From Shinisaurus crocodilurus (Eukaryota; Chordata; Lepidosauria; Squamata; Shinisauridae): 64,000 nt of DNA. The notes under the pieces were generated by a model that searched no databases, was not told where the DNA came from, and saw only the letters and a list, made by a program, of their open reading frames with translations. The DNA is taken from NCBI GenBank assembly GCA_021292165.1, contig CM037876.1, forward strand, positions 117,371,379 to 117,435,378, read 5' to 3'. Position 1 is the first letter of the stretch. Each line of letters starts with the position of its first letter. This document shows, in pieces, positions 22,930 to 34,054 of this stretch. Both the position numbers and the translations under genes were made by a program.

Positions 22930-24735
22930 GGTTTGAAAAGTGGAGAAATTATATGTTTAGATACTCACAATATTCATCTGGAATTGTCAGTAGACTGTGT
23001 TGTCCGTAGAATGTCAAATATTGGGTCTTGCACTTTTAGTTGTTCAGTCTTCGCCTCAACTCCTAATGCTCTCACCATTCTGTCAACATGCTCTGCAAAA
23101 CTCCCCAAATCCGAGGGGGAGATTGCTGCCTTCGGTTCTACTTGGGAATCTGGAGATGTGGAATGAGCCGAAGATACAACTGAATCAGTGTCTGAGGTGT
23201 ACAGGGAGCCAGATGAGGTGCCGACAGCGGCTGGAGCTGGAGGAGGAACTGGCACCAAGGCTTGAGCTGGAGCCGTCGAAGTGGAGGTCCCAGGTTGCAC
23301 AGGTGTGTCTTATACTTGATGCTCAGTTGTTGGAGCCGAAGGCGGTCTCTGGACCCAGTGTCGAGATCGAGAGGGCAATTCTCATCGAGTCCGAAGAGCA
23401 TACCGCGTTTCCCTTCAACGCCGAGGGGATTCTCGGGATCGAGAACGGTAGCTGCGCGATGCAGATCTGGAATAGTAAGAGGCCCAGCTACGCGGCCCCT
23501 CATAGCGGTAGCGGGAATAATAGGATCTCGAAGTCGATGCCATGGACAGAGTAGAACGGTCTCGATACCGAGGAGATCGAGATTGATGAGACACGGATTC
23601 CATCCTCTCACGATAATATACTGGAGAGGTGGACAGTCTGATACGAGATTCTCTTGATCTAGATCGAGAACGAGCCAGAGGGAGCAACTGCTCTTCAAGT
23701 TGGGGAAGGGCTGGAGATTCTATTATCTCCCCTTCAGAGAGAGACGTGGCTGCCACCGACGCCAACACCCTCAATGGTGACTTCGAACGCGGCTCTCGGT
23801 CCCAATGAGACGTCGAGGCTAATGGAGACCAACGAGAAACCGACTCTGTCGGTCGATCCCGAGTCTCCATTGCCATTGGAGCAGTTATGGCAACTTGCTC
23901 AGAGACAGCCAGAGTCGCTGAAGTCGATGAGGGACCTTTGCTTTTCTTTTTCTTTTCCTTTCTGATAAGCTCCTCCTTGGTTTTTCTGGCAATTTTTGCT
24001 AGCTTTCTTGCTGCGTAGGCCTCTTGCGTTTTTGAAGACCTCTCCGAAGTCTGAGTGTGCGTTGGAAAGGAACGCGGCCGGGAGCCCCCAGGCTTTTCCT
24101 CCGGATCAGGTGCCACTGCAGAGAGGGATTGCTCCCATAGGAGGGTTCTCAATTTTGTAGAGCGGAGCTTTCGGGCCTGCTTGGTAAAGGCCTGGCAGTG
24201 TGGGCAAGTCTCCATTACATGAGACTGCCTGAGACAAAGTAGGCACAATGAATGCCTGTCCGCGGGTGGGATTTTAGTCCCATACCGCACACATTTCCTA
24301 AAAGGCGCCTTAGGAGGCATAGTTAGAAATATAAAGTCAACGAAGAGGGACAAGAATGGGGGAGAGATGAGGAGATAGTAACGATTTTTTTGAAGTAATT
24401 TTTTTTTTTTAAAGAAGAAAATTAGAGTCAAAATAGAAAGATAACGCAGAATACGAAAAGATCTGAGGAGAAATGTGAAGATATATAAGAGAATAGCTCA
24501 GCTGAAAAACTGTAGAGAGAAGAACCCAAACGACTCGTCGCAATGGTGGTCTCAGGGAACTGAGGGAACGGGCGGGAGCTGCGCTAAGGAGCAAGCATGA
24601 TGGGGGAGGGGCTCCCGCCCGATTTGCCTCAGCTATAGAATTTTACCCGAAACGGTCTTAGCGCAGGCGCAGAGAACCCATATGTGTGTGATACACAGAT
24701 GATCACGAAGAAGAACCTTAGGTGCAAGAGGAAAT
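22930..24735 (-). mobile_element. DIRS-type retroelement, 5' end and gag
   Basis: From 24320 downward the minus strand reads MPPKAPFRKC, then a Cys/His finger CLLCLRQSHVMETCPHC, then KLRTLLWEQSL and a long Ser/Arg-rich tail (RSRSRESR...). After a frameshift near 23.4 kb it continues as SPDSQVEPKAAISPSDLGSF. This Cys-Cys-His-Cys-Cys head plus LRTLLW is how gag of reptile and fish DIRS elements looks. Upstream (24640-24735) the element end TTCTTCTTCGTGATCATCTG is noncoding. RT, RNase H and tyrosine recombinase are absent, so it is a 3'-truncated copy. Confidence 0.7.
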
Positions 24736-25676
24736 GAGTTTAAACTTGTGACATACTGAATGTATTCCATGGCTGCTTTGAACTTTTTGATTCTTTGCAT
24801 TCAGCTTAATTGTATCTGTAATACTTGAATAAATTTGAATAGTTTTTTAAAAAAAAGAAATTAATTTTAAGACAGGAAAGGATCACTTCCTCACTTACCA
24901 GAGCCCTTTTGATAACAAGAACTGAATTCCTGGATGGTTGTGACTTTACAGCACAGCCATAAGGTAGAGCTTCCTACAGATCTATCCCTGGCTTTCAGTT
25001 GGCAAAAGACACACCAATATGCATCGAAATTGGGAATATCAAAAAGTTTGAAGGCACCGGATACTGACAAGGGAGAAAGACAGCAAAAAAGTAAAAGCTG
25101 CAAGCCAGTGTCCAGTAGGAAGCTACATGAGTTAGAAGAGGGGCCCAAACCTTTTTGGGTCAGACTGGGCACATTTGGAGTTTTGAGATAATGTTGTGGG
25201 TGCTCTCACAAAATGGCAGCCATGGTGGGGGTTGCCCATACATAAAATGACTGTCCTGGTGGGCATGGGCGGTCATGAAACACTCATTTCCTAGAAGGCA
25301 GACTGGTGAGACTGAAAGAAATGTAACTTGCTCAAGAACCTAACTACAAGGCAGAGGTTCTGCCTTGTGTTTTGAGCTCCAAAACACAAAATCACTCTTT
25401 TGAACCCAAATAAAGATGGAGGACAGCCCTTCTCTTTGCAGCATGCAGCCTCCCAGTTTTACAAAAAAAAAGGAATTTAAATAATCTTAAGAAATAAATT
25501 AAAAATCAGGAGGGGCAGGGATCCTGGTGGGCACCAAAAGAGGTGTCTGGTGACCCCATGCACAACATTGGAGACCCCAGACGTAGGGACATCCAACTCA
25601 GCTAGAGTCCCCATTAAGTGTACTTTAAGTGTAAACTAACATAGAGCAATATGTAAAATGCTATTTCAGCATCCAT
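24736..25676. other. Unannotated stretch, possible old hAT
   Basis: At 25143-25260, GGGCACATTTGGAGTTTTGAG...CAAAATGGC resembles the arms of the foldback element at 35202, and the stretch to about 25590 ends in GGAGACCCCAGACG. Boundaries are not clear. Nothing coding. Confidence 0.4.
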
Positions 25677-26763
25677 CAGGGATGGGGACTCGGACTCGAG
25701 GACTCGACTTGTGAGTTGGACTGAGTCCCCCCCCCTCTGACTCGACCCCAAGGACTCCGCCACCACCGCCCGCCGCTCACCTCACCGCCCGCCCGCCACC
25801 GCCGCTCACCTCACTGCCGTTGCCGCCCGCATGCCACCGCCGCTCACCTCACCGCCATCGCACGCCGCATGCCGCCACCGCCTCCACACGCCTCACTGCC
25901 TCACCGCCGCATGCACGCACGCCGCCACCGTTCACCTTGCCGCCACCGTTCACCTTGCTGCCACCGTTCACCTCGCTGCCTCGCCACCGCCCACCCGCCA
26001 CCGCCGCCGTTCACCTTGCCACCGCCGTTCATGTCACCGCCTCGCCGCCTCGCCATCGCACACTGCCGCGCCGGTCCCGTCGTGTCACTTCCGGCGCGGC
26101 GGAAGTGACATGACGGGACCCTGCTCAGGCGCGCTTGGCCGCCGCCGCTCTGTTTTTGGCGGGGGGAACAGAGTGGCGGCGGCCAAGCACGCTGGAGCAG
26201 GGTCCCGTCGCGTCACTTCCGCCGCGCTGGAAGTGACACGACGGGACCAGCACAGCGGCGTGCGATAGTGAGGCGGCGGCAGCAGCGAGGTGAACAGCAG
26301 CGGCGGCGAGGTGAATGGCGGCAGCGGCGGTGGGTGGGTGGCGGCAAGGCAGCGGCGACGAGGTGAATGGCGGCGGCGGGCAGGTGGCGGTGAGGCAGCG
26401 AGGCGGCGGCGGCAGGCAGCGGCGGTGGCGACTCGAGCGGCGCGGAGAACGCTCTCCGTGCCTCTCAGAAGAGCGAGATCGGGCCGTGCCGCTGCCAGGG
26501 AGGGCTCGTAATACATCCCTGGCTGTGGTGGCGGCAACGGCGGCGGCCCATGGAGGGAGCGGGAGGGTCTCCACGGGAGGAAGGGCAGCTCCTCTTCCTC
26601 TCACGGAGACCCTCCCACTCCCTCTATGGGCCGCCGCTTTGGGAGGGACTCGGGACTCGAGTCACCATTTTGGACCTCGGACTCGAGACTCAACTCGAGA
26701 CTCGGGTCCAAAGACTCGTGACTCGACTCGTGACTCGAGGCCAAGGACTCTTCAACATCCCTG
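25677..26763. mobile_element. GACTC-type hAT with a GC-rich cargo of about 0.9 kb, exact 8-bp TSD
   Basis: It starts CAGGGATGGGGACTCGG and ends TTCAACATCCCTG. GCATCCAT is duplicated exactly (25669-25676, 26764-26771). The ends match the 9.66-kb hAT, but the interior is different: CACCGCC-rich DNA, two ETS-like palindromes (26073-26120, 26201-26248) and a TTTTTGGCGGGG-centred palindrome (26131-26190). Confidence 0.9.
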
Positions 26764-26771
26764 GCATCCAT

Positions 26772-27355
26772 AATGCTAATATGAACTGATGTCTCTTTTC
26801 AAACTGAAAAACAGCACAATGGAAGTGCAGAATGAGAAGATGCAGATTCTTCAGATACAGATCATGGTCCCAATCCAACTAAAGTTACTCATGACATAGG
26901 CTGCAATCCTATGCTCACTTACTTTGGACTAAGCCCGATTGAACACAATGGGACTTACGTCTGAGTAAACATGCATAGTATTGTGCTGCAATGCTGCATG
27001 TCCCAGACTACAGTTGTTGAGACTACACTTAACTTCAATTGATTAGATCCAGAGTCAGTCATATGTAGAGTATACTCATTTAAATCAATGGGACTTATGT
27101 TATGGGACTTATGATTTAAGTATGACAAGTTTGGATCCAACCAATGGGACTTATGTTGGCTGGATTGGTACTATTGATTAGAAAAGGAAATGTTTGAATT
27201 ATACAGTGTCTTTTCACAACTGTAATCTTAACAAATTGGGTATTTTTTCGTCAAGAATTACTTTCATACATATTCTGCTGGGGGGAAAGTATGGTGATAC
27301 CGGGTTGGTTCCAGCATCTCCTCCTGCCAGCCGGAGCACTCTTAGTGGGAAACGT

Positions 27356-27388
<33 letters not shown>

Positions 27389-27820
27389 AAGGCAATTTCC
27401 TCTGATTCCTCCTTCCACTGCAGCCCCCAGTGCCACCAGCCACATTGTTCCAGAGGGTCCCCAACCAACCCTCCAGATCAGATTTTTGGGTGGCATAGGG
27501 GACTGCAGGGGGAGGGAGTAATGGACAAAAACATTTTCTCTCTCATTCTGCCAGCAAAAATGCTTTCCTGGATCAAAAGCCTGCCACAGACAGAATCTGG
27601 CAATGGGAGGATTCTGAATCCAAGCATTGTCCTGATCCGACTAATGAAATATTTCATTGGCTATGGTACTCTCAGCCTAACTTGCCTCCAAATGTCTCTC
27701 AGCCTAACTTGCCTCACAGAATTATTGTGAGGATAAAATATGGTAAGAACATATTGTACCCACACTGAAGCTTCAAATAAGCTCAGAAAAGCAATCTTAA
27801 TCAGTAACCAGTGTGATTGA
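26772..27820. other. Unannotated stretch
   Basis: It holds the dispersed 'CAATCCTATGCTCAC...CAATGGGACTTACGTCTGAG' repeat (about 26900-27000) and a (GT)n tract at 27356-27387. No gene. Confidence 0.5.
27356..27387. repeat. (GT)n microsatellite
   Basis: About 16 GT units. The other copy is at 30928-30959. Confidence 0.95.
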
Positions 27821-28020
27821 GAGCCAGTGTGGTGTAGTGGTGAGAGTTTTGGACTGGGACTCGGGAGATCCGGGTTCTATTCCCCGCTCGGCCATGAAAC
27901 TCACTGGGTGACTTTGGGCCAGTCACTGACTCTCAGCCTAACCTACCTCACAGGGTTGTTGTGAGGATAAAAGGGAGAGGAGGGTTCCTTGCAGGAAAAA
28001 AGGTGGGGTATAAATATAAT
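27821..28020 (+). mobile_element. tRNA-derived SINE (Sauria type)
   Basis: The A box lies in TGTGGTGTAGTGGTGAGAG and the B box in GGTTCTATTCC. The body is ...GGGCCAGTCACTGACTCTC and the 3' end CAGGGTTGTTGTGAGGATAAA...GTATAAATATAATAAA. A tail fragment is repeated again at 28080-28145. Copies are at 31393 and 48985. Typical of squamate genomes. Confidence 0.85.
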
Positions 28021-28270
28021 AAACAAACAAACACGGGGTATAAATAAAATATATAAACAAACAAACAAACACATAAAATGGAGAGGAGGGTTCCTTGCAG
28101 GAAAAAAGGCTGGGAATAAATATAATAAATAAATTAATAAACAAACACATCTATATTCATTGTTTCATTACAAACATAGAACCTTCTTCCACACACACAC
28201 ACCTTTTTTTGTATCTGCCTGATAATGTTTGGGCACTGGGCAGACATATTTTACATATGTGGAGAAAAGC

Positions 28271-28272
<2 letters not shown>

Positions 28273-28309
<37 letters not shown>
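28273..28309. repeat. (CA)n microsatellite
   Basis: About 18 CA units. The other copy is at 31845-31881. Confidence 0.95.
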
Positions 28310-28310
<1 letters not shown>

Positions 28311-28414
28311 CCTCATGTTTGAACCAGGGTGGCTAGAGGCTGGGGGGGCGGGGTGTGCATGGTTCCTCTTGATGGCCCCTGCCTGGCGTCCCAATGTCTG
28401 CTAGGCTCTTTGAA

Positions 28415-28545
28415 ATGCAAATGGGGTTCAAGCCCTGTAGTCATGAGTCACCCCTCCCCCTGCCTGGCCAGGTGAAGTTCATCCTGATTGGCTAGAGGCA
28501 GCGGAGCTACAGAAAGGAGGAGGGGAGGGGGAAAGGTATATTGCC
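28415..28545 (+). promoter_or_regulatory. Promoter-like cluster (octamer, AP-1, CCAAT, TATA-like)
   Basis: In order: ATGCAAAT (28417-28424), TGAGTCA (28445-28451), ATTGG (28487-28491) and GGTATATTGCC (about 28534-28544), then GC-richer DNA with AAGCTGCGCGG twice. The spacing fits a pol II promoter or an LTR U3, but no ORF follows. The same cluster is in the second copy (+3572). Function is inference only. Confidence 0.3.
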
Positions 28546-28851
28546 AAGGTGTGGCTTTTGTCTGTTGTCGTCGTTGCAAGCTGCGCGGATCGTGGCAACA
28601 AGCTGCGCGGAGGTCCAAGCCTTCGGGCTGGCCTCAGGATCCGGCCTCAGGTAGCTCCTGGTGAAATTAGCTGAATGTGGCAAAGGCAAGCCCTGAGGAG
28701 GGCTACCCATCTCGGACCTTAGGGTAGGTGTGGTAGTCTCCTCGGTGGCAGGGCTGTGCTGAAACCAACCCTGAAGGGAACCGGCCCCCAGGTAACTAGT
28801 GTGTGCCTGGGAGAGATAAGGAATCAGCTTTGTTATTTTGTAGCTCTATTG

Positions 28852-29871
28852 CAGGGGTCCTCAAACTTTTTTACACGGGGGGCCAGTTCATTGTCCCTCA
28901 GCCTGTTGGGGGGCCGGACTCACTGGGACTCCCTGTGCCGCCTCCTTCATGCTGCCCCCGCCGCCGGTGCAGGACCCCCCCGCCACCCCCGCTGCAAGAT
29001 CCCCCGCCCCCCTCACTGCCGCTGCCGCAGGACCGCCCCGCTGCTGCCGCCGCAGGACCCCCCACCCCCGCGCCACCCCCGCGCCACCCCCCGCGCCACC
29101 CCCCGCGCCATCCCCCGCTGCCGCTGCAGGACCGCCCCCGCCACTGCCGCCCACCGCAGGGACCCCCCCGCCCCCCGCCATCCTACCTGGTCCCCTGCGC
29201 ACTGCTGCTGCTGCCGGTGCCTCCGCCACCAGCCTCCGCTCGAGGCCGCTGCCGCTCCCTCCACGTCCATCCTGGACTCCGGCCCACGCTGCAGTTTTGA
29301 AAACAGCGCGGGCGGGGGCCCGGATTAGACGCGACGGAGCAGTGTGTCCCGTCGTGTCAACTTCGTTCTTTCGCCATGCTGGATAGTGCCGCGACGGACC
29401 AAGCCGGCGGCGAGGGGAAGAGCTTAAAGCAGGGCGCGGAACAGGCTTTACGTTATCCACCTCGCCGCCCGCTCGTTCCGGTCGCGTCACTTTCCGGTGC
29501 GGCGGAAGTGACGCGACAGGACCTGCTCCCGGCGGTCCATCCTGGACCCCATCGCCCGCGCTGTTTTTTCAAAACTGAGGGCGGGTGGAGTCCAGGATGG
29601 CATGTGCCGCGAGCAGTGCCGGCGTGGTGGACTCGGGGTGCTGGATGGCGGAGACCAGGTTAGGACGGCGGCAGGGATGAAGCGCGGGAAGCGGCGGGTT
29701 ACGGTGGGGTGGGTAGCGGGGGTTTGTCGGTGGGTGGAAGCAGGGGTTAGGTGGGGTGGGTGGGAAGCAGCGGGTTACGGGGGGTGGGTGGGCGGGAAGC
29801 GGGCGGTTACGGTGCGGGGGTGGGCGGAGAAGCGCGGATTACGGTTGCGTGGGAGTGGGCGGGAAGTGGCG
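28852..29871. mobile_element. Left part of foldback hAT, cut by the gap
   Basis: It begins CAGGGGTCCTCAAAC and runs through GC-rich DNA to the N gap. The complete form is at 32425-34054. Confidence 0.75.
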
Positions 29872-29971
29872 NNNNNNNNNNNNNNNNNNNNNNNNNNNNN
29901 NNNNNNNNNNNNNNNNNNNNNNNNNNNNNNNNNNNNNNNNNNNNNNNNNNNNNNNNNNNNNNNNNNNNNNN
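29872..29971. other. Assembly gap of exactly 100 N
   Basis: One hundred N, the conventional placeholder for a gap of unknown size. Confidence 0.99.
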
Positions 29972-30927
29972 CGAGGCGGCGGAGGCGGGCAGGCAGCGGC
30001 GGGTGGCGACTCTAGCGGCGCGGAGAACGCTCTCCGTGCCTCTCAGAAGAGCGAGATCGGGCGTGCCGCTGCCCAGGGAGGGCTCGTAATACATCCCGGC
30101 TGTGGTTGGCGGCAACGGCGGGGCCATGGAGGGAGGGGAGGGTCTCCACGGGAGGAGGGCAGCTCCTCTTCCTCTCACGGAGACCCTCCCACCTCCCTCT
30201 GGGCCGCCGCTTGGGAGGGACTCGGGACTCGAGTCACCATTTGGACCTCGGACTCGAGACTCAACTCGAGACTCGGGTCCAAAGACTCGTGACTCGACTC
30301 GTGACTCGAGGCCAAGGACTCTTCAACATCCCTGGAATCCATAATGCTAATATGAACTGATGTCTCTTTTTCAAACTGAAAAACAGCACAATGGAAGTGC
30401 AGAATGAGAAGATGCAGATTCTTCAGATACAGATCATGGTCCCAATCCAACTAAAGTTACTCATGACATAGGCTGCAATCCTATGCTCACTTACTTTGGA
30501 CTAAGCCCGATTGAACACAATGGGACTTACGTCTGAGTAAACATGCATAGTATTGTGCTGCAATGCTGCATGTCCCAGACTACAGTTGTTGAGACTACAC
30601 TTAACTTCAATTGATTAGATCCAGAGTCAGTCATATGTAGAGTATACTCATTTAAATCAATGGGACTTATGTTATGGGACTTATGATTTAAGTATGACAA
30701 GTTTGGATCCAACCAATGGGACTTATGTTGGCTGGATTGGTACTATTGATTAGAAAAGGAAATGTTTGAATTATACAGTGTCTTTTCACAACTGTAATCT
30801 TAACAAATTGGGTATTTTTTCGTCAAGAATTACTTTCATACATATTCTGCTGGGGGGAAAGTATGGTGATACCGGGTTGGTTCCAGCATCTCCTCCTGCC
30901 AGCCGGAGCACTCTTAGTGGGAAACGT

Positions 30928-30960
<33 letters not shown>

Positions 30961-31842
30961 AAGGCAATTTCCTCTGATTCCTCCTTCCACTGCAGCCCCC
31001 AGTGCCACCAGCCACATTGTTCCAGAGGGTCCCCAACCAACCCTCCAGATCAGATTTTTGGGTGGCATAGGGGACTGCAGGGGGAGGGAGTAATGGACAA
31101 AAACATTTTCTCTCTCATTCTGCCAGCAAAAATGCTTTCCTGGATCAAAAGCCTGCCACAGACAGAATCTGGCAATGGGAGGATTCTGAATCCAAGCATT
31201 GTCCTGATCCGACTAATGAAATATTTCATTGGCTATGGTACTCTCAGCCTAACTTGCCTCCAAATGTCTCTCAGCCTAACTTGCCTCACAGAATTATTGT
31301 GAGGATAAAATATGGTAAGAACATATTGTACCCACACTGAAGCTTCAAATAAGCTCAGAAAAGCAATCTTAATCAGTAACCAGTGTGATTGAGAGCCAGT
31401 GTGGTGTAGTGGTGAGAGTTTTGGACTGGGACTCGGGAGATCCGGGTTCTATTCCCCGCTCGGCCATGAAACTCACTGGGTGACTTTGGGCCAGTCACTG
31501 ACTCTCAGCCTAACCTACCTCACAGGGTTGTTGTGAGGATAAAAGGGAGAGGAGGGTTCCTTGCAGGAAAAAAGGCGGGGTATAAATATAATAAACAAAC
31601 AAACACGGGGTATAAATAAAATATATAAACAAACAAACAAACACATAAAATGGAGAGGAGGGTTCCTTGCAGGAAAAAAGGCTGGGAATAAATATAATAA
31701 ATAAATTAATAAACAAACACATCTATATTCATTGTTTCATTACAAACATAGAACCTTCTTCCACACACACACACCTTTTTTTGTATCTGCCTGATAATGT
31801 TTGGGCACTGGGCAGACATATTTTACATATGTGGAGAAAAGC

Positions 31843-31882
<40 letters not shown>

Positions 31883-33423
31883 CCTCATGTTTGAACCAGG
31901 GTGGCTAGAGGCTGGGGGGGCGGGGTGTGCATGGTTCCTCTTGATGGCCCCTGCCTGGCGTCCCAATGTCTGCTAGGCTCTTTGAAATGCAAATGGGGTT
32001 CAAGCCCTGTAGTCATGAGTCACCCCTCCCCCTGCCTGGCCAGGTGAAGTTCATCCTGATTGGCTAGAGGCAGCGGAGCTACAGAAAGGAGGAGGGGAGG
32101 GGGAAAGGTATATTGCCAAGGTGTGGCTTTTGTCTGTTGTCGTCGTTGCAAGCTGCGCGGATCGTGGCAACAAGCTGCGCGGAGGTCCAAGCCTTCGGGC
32201 TGGCCTCAGGATCCGGCCTCAGGTAGCTCCTGGTGAAATTAGCTGAATGTGGCAAAGGCAAGCCCTGAGGAGGGCTACCCATCTCGGACCTTAGGGTAGG
32301 TGTGGTAGTCTCCTCGGTGGCAGGGCTGTGCTGAAACCAACCCTGAAGGGAACCGGCCCCCAGGTAACTAGTGTGTGCCTGGGAGAGATAAGGAATCAGC
32401 TTTTGTTATTTTGTAGCTCTATTGCAGGGGTCCTCAAACTTTTTACACGGGGGGCCAGTTCATTGTCCCTCAGCCTGTTGGGGGGCCGGACTCACTGGGA
32501 CTCCCCTGTGCCGCCTCCTTCATGCTGCCCCGCCGCCGGTGCAGGACCCCCCCGCCACCCCCGCTGCAAGATCCCCCGCCCCCTCACTGCCGCTGCCGCA
32601 GGACCGCCCCGCTGCTGCCGCCGCAGGACCCCCACCCCCGCCACCCCCCGCGCCACCCCCCGCGCCACCCCCCGCGCCACCCCCCGCGCCATCCCCCGCT
32701 GCCGCTGCAGGACCGCCCCGCCACTGCCGCCACCGCAGGACCCCCCCCGCCCCCCGCCATCCTACCTGGTCCCCTGCGCACTGCTGCTGCTGCCGGTGCC
32801 TCCGCCACAGCCTCCGCTCGAGGCCGCTGCCGCTCCATCACGTCCATCCTGGACTCCGCCCACGCGCAGTTTTGAAAAACAGCGCGGGCGGGGGCCAGGA
32901 TAGACGCGACGGAGCAGGGTCCCGTCGTGTCACTTCGTCTTCCGCCATGCTGGAAGTGACGCGACGGGACCAGCAGGCGGCGAGGCGGAAGAGCTAAAGC
33001 AGGGCGCGGACAGGCTTTACTTTATCCACCTCGCCGCCCGCTCGTCCTGTCGCGTCACTTCCGGTGCGGCGGAAGTGACGCGACAGGACCCTGCTCCGGC
33101 GCGTCCATCCTGGACCCCGCCCGCGCTGTTTTTCAAAACTGAGTGCGGGTGGAGTCCAGGATGGATGTGCCGGAGCAGTGCCGGCGGTGGTGGACTCGGG
33201 CGGTGGCGGAGACCAGGTAGGACGGCGGCAGGGATGAAGGCGGGAAGCGGCGGGTTACGGTGGGTGGGTAGCGGCGGGTTACGGTGGGTGGGAAGCAGCG
33301 GGTTACGGTGGGTGGGTGGGAAGCAGCGGGTTACGGTGGGTGGGTGGGCGGGAAGCGGCGGGTTACGGTGCGTGGGTGGGCGGGAAGCGGCGGATTACGG
33401 TGCGTGGGTGGGCGGGAAGTGGC
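29972..33423. repeat. Block duplicated across a gap (copy 2)
   Basis: Second copy of 26399-29871. It opens in the middle of the GACTC-hAT interior with no left half, as expected for a contig end, and continues beyond the point where copy 1 stops. Confidence 0.88.
31393..31592 (+). mobile_element. tRNA-derived SINE (Sauria type), second copy of block
   Basis: Same element as at 27821, with the same flanks. Confidence 0.85.
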
Positions 33424-34054
33424 GGGTTACGGTGGGTGGGGGGGCGGGGGGCGGGTTACGGTGGGTGGGCGGGGGGCAGGGGGTTACAGTGGGGGAGCGG
33501 GGAGGGCTTTACCTCTTCCGCCTCGCCGCCTGCTGGTCCCGTCGCGTCACTTTCAGCATGGCGGAAGACGAAGTGACGCGATGGGACCCTGCTCCGTCGC
33601 GTCTATCCTGGCCCCCGCCCGCGCTGTTTTTCAAAACTGCGTGCGGGCGGAGTCCAGGATGGACGTGATGGAGCGGCAGCGGCAGCGGCCTCGAGCGGAG
33701 GCTGTGGCGGAGGCACCGGCAGCAGCAGCAGTGCGCAGGGGACCAGGTAGGATGGCGGGGGGGGTCCTGCGGTGGCGGCAGCGGCGGGGCGATCCTGCAG
33801 CGGCAGTGGGGGACGGCACGGGGAGCGGCACGGGGGGTGGGGGGTCCTGCGGCTGCGGCAACAGGGCGGTCCTGCGGCAGCGGCAGTGAGGGGGCGGGGG
33901 ATCCTGCAGCGGGGGCGGCGGGGGGGTCCTGCACCAGCGGCGGCGGCGGGGCAGCATGAAGGAGGCGGCACAGGGGAGTCCCAGTGAGTCTGGCCCCCCA
34001 ACAGGCTGAGGGACAATGAACTGGCCCCCCGTGTAAAAAGTTTGAGGACCCCTG
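32425..34054. mobile_element. Foldback hAT-like element with long inverted ends
   Basis: It starts CAGGGGTCCTCAAACTTTTT and ends AAAAAGTTTGAGGACCCCTG. The inverted arms extend well over 130 bp (GGGGGGCCAGTTCATTGTCC mirrored) and on into GC-rich DNA. The interior has three ETS-like palindromes and a G-rich minisatellite. The flanks CTCTATTG / CCTTAAAT do not match, so no target duplication is visible. The protein-like frames are CCACCCCCCGCG-type repeats. Confidence 0.75.
33240..33500. repeat. G-rich minisatellite, about 9 units of 24-33 bp
   Basis: The units have the form GCGGGTTACGGTGGGTGGG + (TGGGCGGGAAGCG). Several contain four G-triplets separated by single bases (GGGTGGGTGGGCGGG), a canonical G-quadruplex motif. 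The matching array at 29690-29871 runs into the gap. Confidence 0.88.

Larger units (their letters stand above)
26399..29871. repeat. Block duplicated across a gap (copy 1)
   Basis: It matches 29972-33423 in the same order and orientation at a nearly constant offset of about 3572, including unique-looking DNA, microsatellites and a SINE. Differences are mostly 1-bp indels in GC-rich runs. It ends exactly at the N gap. Most simply, this is an unmerged contig overlap rather than a biological duplication. Confidence 0.88.

Noticed and set aside
27194..27730. Identical 178-codon frame present twice (27194 and 30766)
   Set aside because: The frame crosses a GT microsatellite and has no domain. 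Identity reflects the duplicated contig overlap, not selection.
28415..28545. Histone gene promoter (octamer plus TATA)
   Set aside because: No histone ORF follows in any frame; kept only as a promoter-like cluster.
28756..29386. Pro-rich proteins of 145-190 residues, also at 32.3-33.9 kb
   Set aside because: CCACCCCCCGCG repeats; the frames differ between the two copies because of indels, so they are not conserved coding.
33240..33500. CRISPR array
   Set aside because: The repeat units are contiguous and G-rich without spacers, and the genome is vertebrate.
32425..34054. Exact hAT target duplication for the foldback element
   Set aside because: Flanks CTCTATTG and CCTTAAAT do not match, so no duplication is claimed.
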